A DNA stretch of 64,000 nucleotides from Cyanobacteria bacterium FACHB-471 (GTDB lineage: Bacteria; Cyanobacteriota; Cyanobacteriia; Elainellales; Elainellaceae). Under the pieces are notes generated by a model that saw only the letters and a program-made list of their open reading frames with translations, had not been told where the DNA came from and ran no database searches. Shown piece by piece: positions 62,783 through 64,000 of this stretch (position 1 is the stretch's first letter; each line of letters begins with the position of its first letter). The DNA lies in contig JACJOC010000012.1 in the NCBI GenBank assembly GCA_014695345.1, positions 186,001-250,000 of the forward strand. Direction: 5' to 3'. Both the position numbers and the translations under genes were made by a program.

Positions 62783-63023
62783 AAGATCTCCTCAATCAAA
62801 ATTTTCAACATACCTTAGACAATGATTAGCAGTACTACTTAGCTAACTGCGCCTCTAACCAGCGGCAGATTGTTGATCAATCACCTAGACAATTGGCAGA
62901 TTCTAAATAATCCTTCAAAACTTCATTGGCATCCATTTTGGCTGCCTCGCAACGTGTAGCGTTGTCGCTGTTTATATCTCTATTCTAGTTTGCAATGACT
63001 TGCTTAAACGCCCGTCTGAGTGA

Positions 63024-63578
63024 TTAGTTATGTGTAGTTCCATTCGGCATTTTAGTTTTGCTCAACCTTGCTCTATCCATATTTACTCCTTGAATATTTG
63101 CCCCCGTTAAATCTGCTTCACCCAGATATGCCCCATCTAAATTTGTGTGGCTAAGATTTGTCTGCCGTAAATCCGCACCCGTCAAATCTGCACACCGCAA
63201 ATCTCCCCCGCTCAAATCTGCTCTACCCAGGTTGGCTTGCCGCAAATCTGCCCCCCCTAGATTGGCTCCGCTGAGGTCTGCCCCACTCAGATCAGCGTGA
63301 GTCAAATCTGCTCCACTGAGGTCTGCCCCACTCAAATCAGCGTGAGTTAAGCAAACTTGAATCATTTCTGCATTAGCTAGGTTGGCTTGATTCAGCTTTG
63401 CTTGGTTGAGATGAGCCTCAGTCAGATCTGCTCCACGTAAATCAGCCCCAATCAACTCGGCTCCAATCAGCGTTGCCCCAATTAACTTTGCATTGGTTAG
63501 GCAGACTTGAACCAGGTTTACATGACTAAAATCTCGTTGTCCTGTGGAGTAGAGTCTCAAAATCTCTTGAGCATCCAT
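63024..63578 (-). CDS. Short pentapeptide-repeat protein
   Basis: 184 residues. A 17-residue helical cap (DAQEILRLYSTGQRDFSHV) leads to about 29 uninterrupted pentapeptides of the A(D/N)LxX type (about 20-170), mostly ADLSG/ADLTH. AAGGA stands about 7 nt before the ATG. Soluble; no membrane helix, unlike the one at 45636. Probably a protein interaction module. Function unknown. Confidence 0.92.
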   Translation of the reverse strand: MDAQEILRLYSTGQRDFSHVNLVQVCLTNAKLIGATLIGAELIGADLRGADLTEAHLNQAKLNQANLANAEMIQVCLTHADLSGADLSGADLTHADLSGADLSGANLGGADLRQANLGRADLSGGDLRCADLTGADLRQTNLSHTNLDGAYLGEADLTGANIQGVNMDRARLSKTKMPNGTTHN

Positions 63579-63801
63579 AATTTTGTCCTTCGATCGAGTT
63601 GGTTTTATTAAGGTGAATATCGAGTTGAAATAGCATCTTCGAGCTATCTAAGCGCTTCACGAAATGTAGAGATAAAAATATTGAGTTGGAAGCGATCGCA
63701 CACAAATCCTATGAAACGCATGGATCGTGAGAACCGAACTTCAGCAGAGCGCTTGCACTTCTCACAACCCAGCCACAATCAATTGACCCAAAACTAGGAA
63801 A

Positions 63802-64000
63802 TTAGCGACGTACTAAGGTCAACAGTTCCCTGGGTGAAGCCAGCAGATCAATCACGACAAAGAAGATTTTGCCTTCCGGATCAAGCAAAAACCGCCATGC
63901 AATATTCATGCCCACGCTACTACCAAACCAGGGAGTTTGAACCTTGCCAGTCACTTTGATTGGGGTATACCCCTCTTCCACACTTTCCACAACGCCCTGC
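63802..64000 (-). CDS. C-terminal part of an unidentified protein, 5' end cut by window
   Basis: The frame is open to the window edge; the visible 65 residues include VEEGYTPIKVTGKVQTPWFG, MNIAWRFLLDP and FVVIDLLASPRELLTLVRR. A start was not seen (an in-frame GTG at 63990 is internal). A short stem with arms GTGAGAA/TTCTCAC follows at 63727-63765. No family recognised from this fragment. Confidence 0.5.
   Translation of the reverse strand, partial: QGVVESVEEGYTPIKVTGKVQTPWFGSSVGMNIAWRFLLDPEGKIFFVVIDLLASPRELLTLVRR

Noticed and set aside
62611-62811. 66-codon minus-strand frame overlapping the 43-residue gene
   Set aside because: It has no ribosome site, while the shorter frame has both a strong one and a proper terminator.
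1-64000. CRISPR arrays, tRNAs, rRNAs, prophage or insertion sequences
   Set aside because: I looked for regularly spaced repeats, T-loop motifs and transposase motifs on both strands and saw none that could be supported.

Overview
The window reads as a chromosomal segment of a cyanobacterium, most likely a filamentous non-heterocystous type, although genus cannot be fixed from sequence alone. The HIP1 octamer GCGATCGC recurs throughout, inside and between genes. The gene set includes NblA (phycobilisome degradation), NdhB (NDH-1 complex), Ycf35, the MEP-pathway enzyme IspG, an NhaS3-like antiporter, TPR-coupled Ser/Thr kinase and several pentapeptide-repeat proteins. No tRNA, rRNA, CRISPR array, prophage or intact insertion sequence was seen.

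Layout. 1-9.2 kb: a truncated MscS channel, a divergent FHA-protein/Ser-Thr kinase pair, a Crp-family regulator, an RlpA-like wall protein, an M28 peptidase and a cytoplasmic alpha-amylase. 9.3-16.5 kb: a secreted SIMPL protein, a ferredoxin-reductase-like flavoprotein behind a cobalamin riboswitch, CtpA-type protease, IspG, a secreted protein, a membrane-anchored C39 peptidase and a LapA-domain protein. 16.6-28.9 kb: TPR protein, Na+/H+ antiporter, nitrilase-family amidase, YeaQ-type membrane protein, the tldD-tldE operon, a prohibitin-like protein lying between two inverted 118-120 bp G-rich repeats, a double GNAT acetyltransferase and a group-2 type sigma factor. 28.9-30.1 kb is almost gene-free. 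30.1-45.5 kb: priA, the DUF2997-ycf35-ferredoxin operon, a saccharopine-dehydrogenase-like protein, a MerR/SDR divergent pair with a palindromic operator, Uma2 and Mrr nucleases, ndhB, topA, a TetR-gene remnant and ald.

45.6-64 kb is the accessory-looking end: three pentapeptide-repeat proteins, a compact operon of a ParM-like actin and two unrecognised partners, a coiled-coil/AT-hook/winged-helix-like protein, two membrane GTPases, a fatty-acid-hydroxylase family protein, a zinc-ribbon/TPR membrane protein, a His-rich Zn/Cd/Co-type P-ATPase with an SmtB-type operator, a peptidyl-prolyl isomerase remnant, nblA and a 43-residue basic protein.

Two structural themes run through the window. First, most gene ends carry long, nearly perfect hairpins (arms of 11-19 bp), often without a clear U-tract, and several more sit in divergent promoter regions where no gene ends. 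Second, several annotated-looking N-termini are artefacts: the flavoprotein reading frame is open through its own B12 riboswitch, and the C39-peptidase frame is open through the preceding gene's terminator. Start choices were made accordingly.
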